Part shown: piece by piece, positions 1 through 9,089 of the stretch | Position numbering within the stretch: position 1 is the stretch's first letter | How the letters are laid out: each line of letters starts with the position of its first letter | Origin: Pelagibacteraceae bacterium AG-461-B04 | GTDB lineage: Bacteria; Pseudomonadota; Alphaproteobacteria; Pelagibacterales; AG-422-B15 | Length of the DNA stretch: 61,704 bases | Direction of reading: 5' to 3' | Assembly (NCBI GenBank): GCA_003211835.1 | Contig: QCRN01000008.1 | Coordinates: forward strand, 1-61,704 | The notes under the pieces: generated by a model | Databases searched by the model: none | Told to the model about the DNA's origin: nothing | Seen by the model: the letters and a program-made list of their open reading frames with translations, nothing else | Made by a program: the position numbers and the translations under genes

Positions 1-59
1 AAAAAGCTTTTGTAACACTAGAAGAAGGTCAAACAATTGATATTAACGCGGGAGTATAA
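1..59 (+). CDS. rplW: 50S ribosomal protein L23, 3' end only
   Basis: Only the last 18 codons are present; the frame starts at base 3 and ends with TAA at 57-59. The tail reads KAFVTLEEGQTIDINAGV, which matches the usual L23 C-terminus (VTL-EGQ-ID). L23 sits at the peptide exit tunnel and docks trigger factor, SRP and SecYEG. Its place directly before rplB, 6 bp away, is the standard S10-operon order. The rest lies outside the window. Confidence 0.93.
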   Translation, partial: KAFVTLEEGQTIDINAGV

Positions 60-65
60 TAAAAA

Positions 66-908
66 ATGCCTTTAAAAAAATTCAGACCAAATACTCCCGG
101 AACACGTGGACTAACACTTGTTGATAAAAAAGGTTTATGGACTGGAAAACCAGTGAAGTCTCTAACAGTTGGCCTTTCAAAAAAAGGTGGAAGAAATAAT
201 ACAGGCAGAATTACAATGAGACGAAAAGGCGGAGGTCATAAAGCAAAATATAGGGTTATTGATTTTAAAAGAAATAATACTGAAAGTGCAACAGTAGATA
301 GAATTGAATATGATCCAAATAGATCTTCTTACATTGCGTTAATTACATATACTGACGGAACTAAAAGCTATATTCTGGCGCCAAAGGATTTAAAAGCTGG
401 TGACCAAGTAATATCTGGTGAAAAAAAAGAAATCAGAATTGGCAATTGTATGCCAATGTCTGATATCCCAGTTGGAATAGATATACATAACATTGAGTTA
501 AAAATTGGAAGTGGCGCACAATTAGCCAGATCTGCCGGTTCCTCAACTCAGATTGTTGGCAAGTCTGATGGATACGTAGCTATTAAGTTGCCCTCTGGAG
601 AGCAAAGAAAAGTAAGAGAAGAATGCAGAGCTACAATCGGTGTTCTGTCAAATATTGATAAAAAAAACCAAAAATTAGGAAAAGCTGGAAGAAAAAGATG
701 GCTAGGTGTTAGACCATCTGTAAGAGGTGTAGCTATGAATCCAATTGATCACCCTCATGGTGGAGGAGAAGGTAAAACATCCGGGGGTCGCGATCCTGTC
801 ACTCCATGGGGAAAACCGACTAAGGGAAAAAAGACAAGAAATAATAAAAGAACAGATAAATTTATTATCAAGAGAAAAACTGACAAAAAAGCAAGGATAG
901 AGGTTTAA
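66..908 (+). CDS. rplB: 50S ribosomal protein L2
   Basis: L2 binds 23S rRNA domain IV and is needed for subunit joining and an active peptidyl-transferase centre. The 280-residue protein has the family's usual length. The invariant C-terminal loop [12 protein letters not shown] (last 60 residues), holding the histidine associated with peptidyl transfer, is intact, followed by the lysine-rich tail. The ATG start lies 6 bp after the rplW stop and the stop is 2 bp before rpsS, so it is co-transcribed and probably translationally coupled. Confidence 0.99.
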   Translation: MPLKKFRPNTPGTRGLTLVDKKGLWTGKPVKSLTVGLSKKGGRNNTGRITMRRKGGGHKAKYRVIDFKRNNTESATVDRIEYDPNRSSYIALITYTDGTKSYILAPKDLKAGDQVISGEKKEIRIGNCMPMSDIPVGIDIHNIELKIGSGAQLARSAGSSTQIVGKSDGYVAIKLPSGEQRKVREECRATIGVLSNIDKKNQKLGKAGRKRWLGVRPSVRGVAMNPIDHPHGGGEGKTSGGRDPVTPWGKPTKGKKTRNNKRTDKFIIKRKTDKKARIEV

Positions 909-910
909 AA

Positions 911-1183
911 ATGACGAGATCTGTTTGGAAAGGGCCATTTGTTGATAGTCATCTATTGAAGAAAGTTAAGGCAGCAGGAGATGGGGGCAAAGGTGGCGTT
1001 ATTAAAACGTGGTCAAGAAGATCTACTATATTGCCTGAGTTCGTAGGGGTTAACTTTGCTGTACATAATGGCAAGAGGTTTATTCCAGTCAACGTTACTG
1101 AGGATATGGTAGGCCATAAACTTGGCGAGTTTTCACCAACAAGAACTTTTAATAGTCATACTGGAGATAAAAAAACTAAATAA
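911..1183 (+). CDS. rpsS: 30S ribosomal protein S19
   Basis: S19 sits in the 30S head beside S13 and contacts 16S rRNA near the A-site tRNA. At 90 residues it has normal length, with the signatures [12 protein letters not shown] at the N-terminus, [14 protein letters not shown] in the middle and [13 protein letters not shown] near the end. It lies 2 bp after rplB and 2 bp before rplV inside the S10 operon. Confidence 0.99.
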   Translation: MTRSVWKGPFVDSHLLKKVKAAGDGGKGGVIKTWSRRSTILPEFVGVNFAVHNGKRFIPVNVTEDMVGHKLGEFSPTRTFNSHTGDKKTK

Positions 1184-1185
1184 TC

Positions 1186-1569
1186 ATGAAGCACTTAGTA
1201 AGAAAAGATAATGAAGCTTATGCCATTTTAAGAAATTTGAGGGTTAGTCCCTCAAAAGCGAATATTGTTCTTGAAATGATTAGGGGTAAGAAGGCTTCTG
1301 AGGCAATAAACCTTCTGAAATTTTCCTCAAGAGGCATTGCTAAAGATATTAGTAAGGTACTAAATAGTGCGGTAGCGAATGCTGAAAACAATCATCAGCT
1401 GGATATAGATATTTTACAGGTAACAGAAGCCTATTGTGGAAAAAGTATGGTCATGAAGAGATGGAGACCAAGAGCAAAAGGTAGGCCAGGAAGAATAAAC
1501 AAGCATCTAACTAATGTTACGATTAAAGTTGCAGAAGTACAAAATAAGAAATTAGAGAAAGAAGCATAG
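1186..1569 (+). CDS. rplV: 50S ribosomal protein L22
   Basis: L22 contacts all 23S rRNA domains and its long beta-hairpin lines the exit tunnel. The 127-residue protein has the motifs RVSPSKANIVLEMIRGKKASEA (split over residues about 20-40) and RWRPRAKGRPGRI, the tip of the tunnel hairpin. A short lysine/glutamate tail extends the C-terminus slightly. The start ATG is 2 bp after the rpsS stop. Confidence 0.99.
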   Translation: MKHLVRKDNEAYAILRNLRVSPSKANIVLEMIRGKKASEAINLLKFSSRGIAKDISKVLNSAVANAENNHQLDIDILQVTEAYCGKSMVMKRWRPRAKGRPGRINKHLTNVTIKVAEVQNKKLEKEA

Positions 1570-1572
1570 AAT

Positions 1573-2244
1573 ATGGGACAGAAAGTAAATCCTATTGGGC
1601 TAAGATTAATTCTTAATAAAAAATGGCAATCCAAATGGTATGCCAACAAGAAAGAATTTGGTTCATTTTTGCAAGAAGATCTTAAAATCAGGTCGTATCT
1701 TGAAAAAAAACTGAAAAAATGTGCCGTAGCTAAAATTCAGATTGAAAGACCAGCAAAGAAAGCTCAAGTAACTATTTATTCAGCTCGACCAGGGTTAATT
1801 ATTGGTAAAAAGGGTAGTGACATAGAAAAGCTTAAAAAGAAAATTTCGGAATTTACATCAGATGATGTTTCAATAAATTTGGTTGAGATTAGAAAGCCAG
1901 AGGTTGAAGCTCAACTAATAGCTGATGCAATTGCGGAACAACTTGAGAGAAGGGTTTCATTTAGAAGAGCAATGAAAAGATCTGTTCAATCTGCAATGAG
2001 ACTGGGAGCTGATGGTATAAGAGTAAATTGCGGAGGTCGCCTTGGTGGAACTGAAATCGCGAGAACAGAGTGGTATAGAGAGGGAAGAGTTCCATTGCAC
2101 ACATTTAGGGCAAATGTTGATTATGCAATTGCAACTGCGCAAACAACGTATGGCGCATGTGGTATCAAAGTATGGATATATAAAGGGGACATAGACGATA
2201 ACGCCCCACACGAAATGGAAAATAATCCAAATAAATTAGGATAA
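1573..2244 (+). CDS. rpsC: 30S ribosomal protein S3
   Basis: S3 lies at the mRNA entry channel and contributes to the ribosomal helicase. Its 223 residues begin [12 protein letters not shown], typical of S3. A type II KH domain with the GxxG-like loop [10 protein letters not shown] lies at about 75-85, and the C-terminal domain has [23 protein letters not shown]. It starts 3 bp after rplV and is followed 3 bp later by rplP. Confidence 0.99.
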   Translation: MGQKVNPIGLRLILNKKWQSKWYANKKEFGSFLQEDLKIRSYLEKKLKKCAVAKIQIERPAKKAQVTIYSARPGLIIGKKGSDIEKLKKKISEFTSDDVSINLVEIRKPEVEAQLIADAIAEQLERRVSFRRAMKRSVQSAMRLGADGIRVNCGGRLGGTEIARTEWYREGRVPLHTFRANVDYAIATAQTTYGACGIKVWIYKGDIDDNAPHEMENNPNKLG

Positions 2245-2247
2245 GTT

Positions 2248-2661
2248 ATGTTACAACCAAAAAAAACGAAATTCAGAAAAGCTCACAAAGGTAGAATTAA
2301 AGGCGTTGCAACTTCCGCAACTAGTTTGAACTATGGGACTTATGGGCTTAAGGCGTTAGAAGCTGAGAGGATTACTGCCAGACAAATAGAAGCAGCAAGG
2401 GTTGCAATGACAAGGTTTATGAAAAGAGCGGGACGTGTTTGGGTTAGAATTTTTCCAGATGTTCCAGTATCAAAGAAGCCAACAGAAGTAAGAATGGGTA
2501 AAGGAAAAGGTTCACCAGAATTTTGGGCATGTCGGGTGAAGCCAGGAAAGATTTTATTTGAAGTTGACGGTGTATCACAATCGATAGCAAAAGAAGCTTT
2601 TGGAAGAGCTTCCTCGAAGCTACCAATTAAGACTAAAGTAGTTGGACAACTCATAAAATAA
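2248..2661 (+). CDS. rplP: 50S ribosomal protein L16
   Basis: L16 helps position A-site tRNA and is assembled late into the 50S subunit. The 137 residues are normal. It begins [16 protein letters not shown] and contains [18 protein letters not shown] and [12 protein letters not shown], the family signatures. The arginine of the RMGKGKG segment is the one hydroxylated by YcfD in some bacteria. S10-operon context between rpsC and rpmC. Confidence 0.99.
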   Translation: MLQPKKTKFRKAHKGRIKGVATSATSLNYGTYGLKALEAERITARQIEAARVAMTRFMKRAGRVWVRIFPDVPVSKKPTEVRMGKGKGSPEFWACRVKPGKILFEVDGVSQSIAKEAFGRASSKLPIKTKVVGQLIK

Positions 2662-2670
2662 AGGAAAAAG

Positions 2671-2862
2671 ATGAAAGTAGAAGAAATAAGAAAAAAAACA
2701 AATGATCAGCTTAAAACAGAGTTGAGCAACTTATACAAGGAGTCCTTTAACTTAAGATTCCAAAAGAGCTCAGGCCAGCTGGAAAATACTTCTCGTATAT
2801 TTAAAGTTAGAAAGCTAATAGCAAGAATAAAAACTATAATGAATGAAAAATTAGGAAATTAA
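2671..2862 (+). CDS. rpmC: 50S ribosomal protein L29
   Basis: L29 is a small helical protein near the exit tunnel next to L23. The 63-residue product has the two-helix pattern [18 protein letters not shown] followed by [16 protein letters not shown], typical of the family. An AAGGAAA Shine-Dalgarno sequence lies just before the ATG. It lies between rplP and rpsQ in the standard order. Confidence 0.97.
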   Translation: MKVEEIRKKTNDQLKTELSNLYKESFNLRFQKSSGQLENTSRIFKVRKLIARIKTIMNEKLGN

Positions 2863-2863
2863 T

Positions 2864-3091
2864 ATGCCAAAAAAAATACTACAGGGAACAGTAATTAGTA
2901 GTAAACAAGATAAGACAATTACTGTGCTAGTTGAAAGAAAGTTTAAACATCCTTTTTTAAAGAAAGTTATTAGGCGCTCAAAAAAATATAGTGCACACGA
3001 TCCTGAAAATCAATTCAATACTGGTGATAAGGTAAAGATAATGGAGTCAAAACCAATTTCAAAACTTAAAAGATGGGTGGCTGTTAGTTAA
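2864..3091 (+). CDS. rpsQ: 30S ribosomal protein S17
   Basis: S17 is a primary 16S rRNA-binding protein with an OB fold. The 75-residue sequence starts [19 protein letters not shown] and shows [19 protein letters not shown] and [18 protein letters not shown], the family signatures. It is 1 bp after rpmC, and its stop is followed at once by the rplN ATG. Confidence 0.98.
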   Translation: MPKKILQGTVISSKQDKTITVLVERKFKHPFLKKVIRRSKKYSAHDPENQFNTGDKVKIMESKPISKLKRWVAVS

Positions 3092-3460
3092 ATGATACAA
3101 GTTGAGTCAAGACTAAGTGTAGCAGATAATTCAGGGGCAAAAGAAGTTCTCTGTATAAAAGTATTAGGTGGATCTAAAAGAAGATTTGCATCAGTTGGCG
3201 ATATAATTGTAGTAACAGTAAAAGATGCTATTCCTAAAGGAAAAGTAAAAAAAGGTACAGTACATAAAGCTGTGATTGTAAGGACTAGAAAAGAATTAAA
3301 AAGAGTTGATGGCAGTACAATAAAATTTGACTCAAATGCAGCGGTTCTTATTAATACTCAGGGAGAACCAGTGGGTACGAGAATATTTGGCCCAGTTTGC
3401 AGAGAACTGAGATTGAAGAAACAAATGAAAATTATTTCACTTGCTCCGGAGGTTTTATAA
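3092..3460 (+). CDS. rplN: 50S ribosomal protein L14
   Basis: L14 forms part of the intersubunit bridge and binds the silencing factor RsfS where present. The 122 residues are the normal length, with [18 protein letters not shown] at the start and [11 protein letters not shown] near the end. This is the first gene of the spc part of the cluster. Its TAA overlaps the ATG of rplX by one base. Confidence 0.99.
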   Translation: MIQVESRLSVADNSGAKEVLCIKVLGGSKRRFASVGDIIVVTVKDAIPKGKVKKGTVHKAVIVRTRKELKRVDGSTIKFDSNAAVLINTQGEPVGTRIFGPVCRELRLKKQMKIISLAPEVL

Positions 3461-3771
3461 TGTCTATGAGAATAAAAAAAGGCGACCAAGTAACTGTAAA
3501 TACAGGTAAAGATAAAGGAAAAGAAGGCGAAGTCATTATGATATTAGGCGATAAAGCTGTCGTTAAGGGTGTCAATATGTCAAAAAAACACCAGAAGCAA
3601 GACCAAAAAAATGAAGGAGGCATTATTAATAAGGAAATGCCTATAACATTGTCAAACTTAATGTTGCTTGATAAGAAAACGAAAAAAGGAACACGAGTTG
3701 GCTATTCTTTTTTGAAAGATAATAAAAAGGTAAGAATAAATGTCAAAACAGGAGAGCAGCTTGATGGATAA
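3460..3771 (+). CDS. rplX: 50S ribosomal protein L24
   Basis: L24 is an early 50S assembly initiator carrying a KOW motif. I chose the ATG at 3460, which overlaps the rplN stop, giving 103 residues starting [11 protein letters not shown]. An in-frame extension back to 3397 lies wholly inside rplN and adds nothing L24-like. A second ATG at 3466 is also possible. The KOW core KKGDQVTVNTGKDKGKEG lies at residues about 6-25. The 3' end overlaps rplE by 8 bp. Confidence 0.95.
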   Translation: MSMRIKKGDQVTVNTGKDKGKEGEVIMILGDKAVVKGVNMSKKHQKQDQKNEGGIINKEMPITLSNLMLLDKKTKKGTRVGYSFLKDNKKVRINVKTGEQLDG

Positions 3772-4315
3772 TTATACTCCAAGACTCAAAGATCTCTATA
3801 ACGAGTCAATAGTTCCTAAGTTAAAAGAAAAACTTTCTAGGCAAAATACTCTTTCATTACCAAAATTGTCTAAGGTCTCCTTGAATATGGGATTGGGCGA
3901 TGCTGTGAATGACAATAAAGTTATACAGTCAGCATCTGACCAACTTGCAGTTATTTCTGGACAACTACCATTGGTTACAAAAGCAAGAAAATCAATTGCT
4001 ACATTTAAAATTAGAGATGGAATGCCACTAGGAGTAAAAGTAACTCTCAGAGGTCATATAATGTATGAATTTATTGATAGACTTGTAACTATTGCTTTAC
4101 CAAGAATCAGAGATTTTAGAGGTTTAAATAAAAATAGCTTCGATGGTCAAGGCAATTACTCTTTTGGCATTAAGGAATGCACAATATTCCCTGAAATTAA
4201 TGTAGATAAAATTGATAAAACTCGTGGTTTAGATGTTGCAATCTGCACAACGGCAAAGAATGATGATGAAGCATTACTTCTTTTAAAATTTTTAAATTTT
4301 CCAATAATAGATTAG
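3764..4315 (+). CDS. rplE: 50S ribosomal protein L5
   Basis: L5 binds 5S rRNA and contacts P-site tRNA and S13. The ATG at 3764 gives 183 residues starting MDNYTPRLKDLYNE, the normal L5 start. An upstream TTG would add eight unrelated residues. Signatures are SLNMGLGDA, TKARKSIATFKIR and LPRIRDFRG. The gene overlaps the end of rplX by 8 bp, which suggests coupled translation. Confidence 0.97.
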   Translation: MDNYTPRLKDLYNESIVPKLKEKLSRQNTLSLPKLSKVSLNMGLGDAVNDNKVIQSASDQLAVISGQLPLVTKARKSIATFKIRDGMPLGVKVTLRGHIMYEFIDRLVTIALPRIRDFRGLNKNSFDGQGNYSFGIKECTIFPEINVDKIDKTRGLDVAICTTAKNDDEALLLLKFLNFPIID

Positions 4316-4323
4316 GTATAGGT

Positions 4324-4629
4324 ATGGCAAAAAAAAGCTCTATAGAAAAAAATAAACGCAGAATTCAAATGTCGGAAAAAGATCTAAATAAAAGATCTCA
4401 ATTAAAAGAACTTATTATGAATAAATCTACTCCGATTGATGATAGATTTCAGGCCCAATTAAAGTTGTCCAAACTTCGAAGGAATGGAGCGAGAACAAGG
4501 GTTAGAAATAGATGTGAATTGACTGGAAGGCCTAGAGGTTATCATAAAAGAGTGAGATTATCTCGTATAGCTCTTAGAGACTTAGCTTCAAAGGGTCAAA
4601 TACCAGGAATGAATAAATCAAGTTGGTAG
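4324..4629 (+). CDS. rpsN: 30S ribosomal protein S14, long zinc-free type
   Basis: S14 binds the 30S head. At 101 residues it is the long, zinc-independent form: the C-terminal half has RCELTGRPRGYHKRVRLSR, with no four-cysteine zinc ribbon. It starts MAKKSSIEKNKRR and ends GMNKSSW, both usual for Proteobacteria. It lies between rplE and rpsH as expected in the spc operon. Confidence 0.98.
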   Translation: MAKKSSIEKNKRRIQMSEKDLNKRSQLKELIMNKSTPIDDRFQAQLKLSKLRRNGARTRVRNRCELTGRPRGYHKRVRLSRIALRDLASKGQIPGMNKSSW

Positions 4630-4641
4630 AAAGGAAAAAAT

Positions 4642-5040
4642 ATGTCACTACAAGATCCATTATCAGATTTATTTAGCAGAATAAGAAATGCACAAATGCG
4701 CAATAAGCCAATTGTTTCTTCTCCTGTTTCAAAGATGAGAGAAAGTATATTAGAAGTTTTAAAAAATGAGGGTTACATCAGAGGCTATGCACGCACTAAA
4801 CACACATCAGGTAAAGAAGAGTTAGATATAGAATTGAAATATGATGATAGAGGTCCAGTAATATCTGATATTACAAGAATTTCTAAACCAGGAAGAAGGG
4901 TTTATTCTGGAGCTGAGAGAATACCTTATGTACATAATGGTTTGGGTATATCTATCATTTCTACATCAAAAGGTGTCATGACTGATACCGATGCGCGAGA
5001 GCAAAAAGTTGGTGGTGAAATTATTTGTAAGGTCTTTTAA
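4642..5040 (+). CDS. rpsH: 30S ribosomal protein S8
   Basis: S8 binds the central domain of 16S rRNA and, in some bacteria, represses the spc operon. The 132 residues show [17 protein letters not shown] at the start and the conserved C-terminal [13 protein letters not shown] and GGEIICKVF. An AGGAAAAA ribosome-binding site precedes the ATG. The 2 bp gap to rplF implies coupling. Confidence 0.99.
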   Translation: MSLQDPLSDLFSRIRNAQMRNKPIVSSPVSKMRESILEVLKNEGYIRGYARTKHTSGKEELDIELKYDDRGPVISDITRISKPGRRVYSGAERIPYVHNGLGISIISTSKGVMTDTDAREQKVGGEIICKVF

Positions 5041-5042
5041 TT

Positions 5043-5576
5043 ATGTCAAGAGTTGGTTCAAAAGAAATAATGATACCCGATACTGTTAAAGTAAATATGC
5101 AAGATGGTATTTTTATGGCTGAGGGCCCAATGGGAAAACTTGAATCTCCTTTAAATGAAGATATTGAAGTTAACATTGAAGAAAATATTATCAAAATGAA
5201 GCCCAAGAGTGAAAATAAATCGCTATTGCCATTCTGGGGTTTACAGAGAAATATTGTAAACAATATTATAGTTGGCGTAAGTGAAGGATTTTCAAAAAAA
5301 TTAGAAATGAATGGCGTAGGGTATAGAGCTACTCTTAAAGGCAAAGTACTTGAATTAATGCTCGGTTTTAGTCATCCAATTAATTATGACATTCCAGAGG
5401 ATATTTCGGTTTCTGTTGATAAGCAGAACAATATTGAAATAAAGGGTCCTAATAAACAATTAGTAGGACAAACAGCTGCAGAAATCAGATCATTTAGAGG
5501 ACCTGAGCCTTATAAAGGTAAAGGAATTAAGTATGCAGACGAGTATATTAATCGAAAAGAAGGTAAGAAAAAATAA
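5043..5576 (+). CDS. rplF: 50S ribosomal protein L6
   Basis: L6 lies near the factor-binding site of the 50S subunit and consists of two similar domains. The 177-residue protein starts MSRVGSKEIMIP and carries the C-terminal signature GPEPYKGKGIKYADE at about 150-165. It ends lysine-rich. The stop overlaps the rplR start by one base. Confidence 0.99.
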   Translation: MSRVGSKEIMIPDTVKVNMQDGIFMAEGPMGKLESPLNEDIEVNIEENIIKMKPKSENKSLLPFWGLQRNIVNNIIVGVSEGFSKKLEMNGVGYRATLKGKVLELMLGFSHPINYDIPEDISVSVDKQNNIEIKGPNKQLVGQTAAEIRSFRGPEPYKGKGIKYADEYINRKEGKKK

Positions 5577-5923
5577 TGCCTATTTCAAGTAAACAAAAAA
5601 GATCCAATAGAATTAGATACAAACTTAAGAAGAACAATAAAGGTCTTCCAAGACTTTCTGTGTTTAAATCTTCAAAATGTCTCTATGTGCAAATAATTGA
5701 TGATAATCAAGGCAAAACTATTTGCAGTGCATCATCAGTAAAGTCAGCTAAACAGAAAAACGCATGTAATATTGAAAATGCAAAAATACTTGGAGCAGAA
5801 ATTGCCAAGGCCGCCAAGGAAAAGGGAATTACAAATATTTATCTTGATCGTGGACCAAATATTTATCATGGAATTATTAAAAATATTGCAGATGAAGCAA
5901 GATCAAACGGCTTAAGTTTTTAA
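5576..5923 (+). CDS. rplR: 50S ribosomal protein L18
   Basis: L18 brings 5S rRNA to the 50S subunit together with L5. The 115 residues show the expected RLSVFKSSKCLYVQIIDD, the GAEIAKAAKEKGI helix, the DRG turn and the C-terminal YHGIIKNIADEARSNGL. It starts on the last base of the rplF stop and is followed 9 bp later by rpsE. Confidence 0.98.
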   Translation: MPISSKQKRSNRIRYKLKKNNKGLPRLSVFKSSKCLYVQIIDDNQGKTICSASSVKSAKQKNACNIENAKILGAEIAKAAKEKGITNIYLDRGPNIYHGIIKNIADEARSNGLSF

Positions 5924-5932
5924 GGAAAAATT

Positions 5933-6469
5933 ATGAATAAAGAAAATAAAAATAGAGATAAAGATCAAAACGGCGTTGAAATAAAAGATAAGCTAGTTGC
6001 AATTAATAGAGTTACTAAGGTTGTTAAAGGTGGAAGGCGTTTTGGTTTTGCAGCATTAGTAGTCGCAGGAGATGAGTCAGGAAAAGTCGGGTTTGGCCAT
6101 GGAAAAGCCAAAGAGGTTCCAGAAGCAATAAAGAAAGCAACTGACTCAGCAAAAAAGACACTTATTAAAGTGCCTCTTAGAGAGGGTAGAACACTACATC
6201 ATGATATAGTAGGCGCACATGGTTCATCCAAAGTAGTTATGAGATCTGCTCCATCCGGTACAGGAATAATTGCTGGTGGTTCAGTGAGAGCAGTATTTGA
6301 ACTACTTGGAGTTCAAGATATAGTTGCAAAATCTGTGGGAAGTACTAATCCATACAACATTATAAGAGCAGCTGTTGACGGCTTAAAAAATCAAAAATCA
6401 CCTAAAATAATAGCTGCAAGAAGAAGTAAAAAAGTTGGCAATATTACCTCAGCGAGAGAATCATCATGA
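5933..6469 (+). CDS. rpsE: 30S ribosomal protein S5
   Basis: S5 acts at the mRNA entry site and in decoding fidelity. The 178 residues hold an S5 dsRBD-like N-domain ([34 protein letters not shown]) and the C-domain ([25 protein letters not shown]). The first 20 residues form a charged Asn/Lys-rich extension common in alphaproteobacteria. It ends with an ATGA overlap onto rpmD. Confidence 0.99.
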   Translation: MNKENKNRDKDQNGVEIKDKLVAINRVTKVVKGGRRFGFAALVVAGDESGKVGFGHGKAKEVPEAIKKATDSAKKTLIKVPLREGRTLHHDIVGAHGSSKVVMRSAPSGTGIIAGGSVRAVFELLGVQDIVAKSVGSTNPYNIIRAAVDGLKNQKSPKIIAARRSKKVGNITSARESS

Positions 6470-6648
6470 GTAAGAAAATAAAAATTACTTTAACAAAAAG
6501 TACAATAGGGTCACAAAAAGATCAAATTGCAACGGTAAGAGGTTTAGGTTTAAGAAAATTAAATAGCCACGTTATACATGATTTCACTCCTGCAATTAGC
6601 GGAATGGTAAAAAAAGTTGAGCATTTAATTAAAACGGAAGAGCAATAA
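6466..6648 (+). CDS. rpmD: 50S ribosomal protein L30
   Basis: A small 50S protein of 60 residues. [19 protein letters not shown] and [14 protein letters not shown] match the L30 signature. The start overlaps the rpsE stop as ATGA, and rplO follows after 1 bp. The order rpsE-rpmD-rplO confirms the call. Confidence 0.97.
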   Translation: MSKKIKITLTKSTIGSQKDQIATVRGLGLRKLNSHVIHDFTPAISGMVKKVEHLIKTEEQ

Positions 6649-6649
6649 A

Positions 6650-7114
6650 ATGAAATTAAATGAAGTAGTAAAACACAGTTCTTACAGATCAAAGAAAAGA
6701 GTAGGAAGAGGCATTGGATCAGGAAAAGGCAAGACGTCAGGAAGCGGGCATAAAGGACAAAAAGCCAGATCAGGGGTGGCAATAAATGGTTTTGAAGGTG
6801 GCCAAATGCCACTTCATAGAAGACTTCCTAAGTTTGGCTTCAAGAATTTTGCGAAGAAAAATTATTATGAATTGAATTTAGACTCTATTCAAAAACTAAT
6901 AGATAAGAATTCTATAAAAGAAGATCAGTCGATTAATATTCTTCTTTTAAAAAAGTTAGGAATAGTAAAAAATAAAGATAAAAGATTTCTTAAAATTCTT
7001 GGCACAGGTGAGTTAAAAGCAAAAAATCCTATTGAGTGTGTGAAGGTTACAAAATCAGCTGAGGATAAAATTAAAAAACTTGGTATAGAATTAAAGATCA
7101 ATCAAGGAAAATAG
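6650..7114 (+). CDS. rplO: 50S ribosomal protein L15
   Basis: L15 is a late-assembly 50S protein. The 154-residue product has the glycine-rich N-terminal stretch RVGRGIGSGKGKTSGSGHKG (residues about 18-37) and GFEGGQMPLHRRLPKFGF just after. The C-terminal half is more divergent and lysine-rich, as is usual. secY follows 5 bp downstream. Confidence 0.98.
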   Translation: MKLNEVVKHSSYRSKKRVGRGIGSGKGKTSGSGHKGQKARSGVAINGFEGGQMPLHRRLPKFGFKNFAKKNYYELNLDSIQKLIDKNSIKEDQSINILLLKKLGIVKNKDKRFLKILGTGELKAKNPIECVKVTKSAEDKIKKLGIELKINQGK

Positions 7115-7119
7115 TTATA

Positions 7120-8451
7120 ATGGCATCTGCTGCTGAAAAATTAGCATCTAACTTTAATTTTAGTGTATTTTCTAAAGCTACGGAACTGAAGCGAAGAATT
7201 TGGTTTACACTAGGTGCTTTGATTATTTATAGATTTGGCACCTACATTCCACTTCCTGGGATCGATATAGAACAACTGAAATTACTTGTTGAAACTAACC
7301 AAAGTGGAATTCTTGGAATGTTTGATGTTTTTGCTGGTGGCGCAATAAGCCGTATGGCTATATTTGCATTAGGTATCATGCCCTATATATCTTCCTCAAT
7401 TATCATGCAGCTAATGACGAGCGTATCGCCGCATTTAGCAAATCTCAAAAAAGAAGGCGAACCTGGAAGACGTAAAATTACTCAATATACAAGATATGGA
7501 ACAGTCATATTAGCACTTCTCCAAGGGTATGGTATCTCTGTAGGCCTTGAATCAGCTGGAAAAGTAGTAACTGATCCAGGATTATTTTTTAGATTATCAA
7601 CTACGATAACCTTAACAGGTGGAACAGTATTTTTAATGTGGCTTGGCGAGCAGATTACAAGTCGTGGCATAGGAAATGGTATTTCCTTAATTATATTTTC
7701 AGGAATTGTTGCTGAAATTCCAAGCGCTCTTATTAATACGATGACCTTGGGTAGGCAGGGTACTATTTCGACAATTACATTACTACTTCTATTAATTATG
7801 ATTATTGCAATTGTTGTATTTATTGTATTCATGGAAAGAGCTCAAAGAAGATTGATAGTTCAATATCCAAAAAGGCAAATGGGCAATAAAATGTTTGCTG
7901 GTGATAGTTCACATTTACCATTAAAACTTAATACTGCTGGAGTAATACCTGCAATTTTTGCCTCTTCAATATTATTGCTTCCAATAACCATTGCTAATTT
8001 TAATGTATCTGCCGAACCAGGACTTCTAAACGATATTGCGGCTCTTTTAGGCAGAGGACAACCTGCCTATATGTTACTTTATGCTTCTGCAATAATCTTT
8101 TTTGCTTTTTTCTATACTTCAATTGTTTTTAATCCGACTGAAACTGCAGATAATCTTAAAAGGCAAGGTGGATTTATTCCCGGAATACGCCCTGGAGAAA
8201 AAACAGCTGAGTATATTGATTTTGTCCTTTCCAGGATCACAACCATAGGCGCAATGTATTTAGCTTTCGTTTGTATTTTGCCAGAAATATTAATATCTCA
8301 ATATTCAATTCCTTTTTATCTAGGAGGTACATCCTTGCTTATTGTTGTAGTAGTGGGCATGGATACTGTAGGACAGATACAAAGTCACTTGTTTGCCTAT
8401 CAGTATGAATCTCTTATCAAAAAATCGCGACTGAGAGGATCACGGCGATGA
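7120..8451 (+). CDS. secY: Preprotein translocase subunit SecY
   Basis: SecY is the channel-forming inner-membrane subunit of SecYEG. The 443 residues are of usual length with about ten hydrophobic helices. Diagnostic segments are the plug region (GIDIEQLKLL...GILGMFDVFAGGA), GIMPYISSSIIMQL, GIGNGISLIIFSGIVAEIP and the cytoplasmic loop GGFIPGIRPGEKT. No rpmJ follows, as in other alphaproteobacteria. The stop overlaps the adk start as ATGA. Confidence 0.99.
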   Translation: MASAAEKLASNFNFSVFSKATELKRRIWFTLGALIIYRFGTYIPLPGIDIEQLKLLVETNQSGILGMFDVFAGGAISRMAIFALGIMPYISSSIIMQLMTSVSPHLANLKKEGEPGRRKITQYTRYGTVILALLQGYGISVGLESAGKVVTDPGLFFRLSTTITLTGGTVFLMWLGEQITSRGIGNGISLIIFSGIVAEIPSALINTMTLGRQGTISTITLLLLLIMIIAIVVFIVFMERAQRRLIVQYPKRQMGNKMFAGDSSHLPLKLNTAGVIPAIFASSILLLPITIANFNVSAEPGLLNDIAALLGRGQPAYMLLYASAIIFFAFFYTSIVFNPTETADNLKRQGGFIPGIRPGEKTAEYIDFVLSRITTIGAMYLAFVCILPEILISQYSIPFYLGGTSLLIVVVVGMDTVGQIQSHLFAYQYESLIKKSRLRGSRR

Positions 8452-9026
8452 ATATAGTTTTGTTTGGGCCCCCAGGTGCCGGCAAAGGAACTCAAGCAAA
8501 GTTGATATGTGAAAAATATTTCCTTAATCATCTTTCAACAGGTGATTTATTAAGAAAAGAAAGCAGTAAAGAAACAAGTTTAGGTATTCAAATAAAAAAT
8601 ACAATAAATGATGGTAAATTAGTATCGAATGAAACGACGATTGAATTGATAAAGCAATTCATAGATGAGAATAAAAATAATAAGAAGGGCTTCTTGTTTG
8701 ATGGCTTCCCAAGAAATAAAAAACAGGCTGAGTTACTTGACCATTTAATGGTTAGCATTAATGAAAAAATACTCTGTGTAATTTTGCTTAATGTCAACGA
8801 AGATGTATTAAAGGAAAGAATTATGAATAGAAGTACAACAGAAGGTCGATCAGATGATAATTTGGAAACATTATCTAAGAGATTACATACTTATTCTTCT
8901 GAAACGGAGCCTTTAATCGAATACTATTCTTCCCAGAATCTTGTCAGAAAAGTTCTCGGAACAGGAGCAATAAGTGATATAAATCAAGGTATTAACTCTC
9001 ATATAGAGGCTTCTTTAAATGCTTGA
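8448..9026 (+). CDS. adk: Adenylate kinase
   Basis: Converts AMP and ATP to two ADP. The 192 residues carry the P-loop GPPGAGKGTQ at about 7-16, the AMP-binding HLSTGDLLR and FDGFPRN, and a short LID around RSTTEGRSDDN without the zinc cysteines. This is the short bacterial form of about 190 residues. It overlaps secY by 4 bp. A promoter for the next operon begins over its last codon. Confidence 0.98.
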   Translation: MNIVLFGPPGAGKGTQAKLICEKYFLNHLSTGDLLRKESSKETSLGIQIKNTINDGKLVSNETTIELIKQFIDENKNNKKGFLFDGFPRNKKQAELLDHLMVSINEKILCVILLNVNEDVLKERIMNRSTTEGRSDDNLETLSKRLHTYSSETEPLIEYYSSQNLVRKVLGTGAISDINQGINSHIEASLNA

Positions 9027-9050
9027 CCAATTGATCAATAATCATATAAT
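9023..9050 (+). promoter_or_regulatory. Predicted sigma70-type promoter of the rpsM-rpsK-rpoA-rplQ operon
   Basis: TTGACC at 9023-9028 and a perfect TATAAT at 9045-9050 are separated by 16 bp. Transcription would start near 9057, leaving a leader of about 33 nt before the rpsM ATG. The -35 hexamer overlaps the adk stop codon. This would uncouple the alpha operon from the upstream ribosomal genes. The leader looks too short for the S4-binding pseudoknot known from E. coli. Confidence 0.7.
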
Positions 9051-9089
9051 CCCGCATTCTCTCAATAACTCTTTTTTTAGGTTCTAATC

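Noticed and set aside
9027-9089. Possible rpmJ (L36) between adk and rpsM
   Set aside because: Only 63 bp, with no suitable frame; the gap is filled by a promoter and a short leader.
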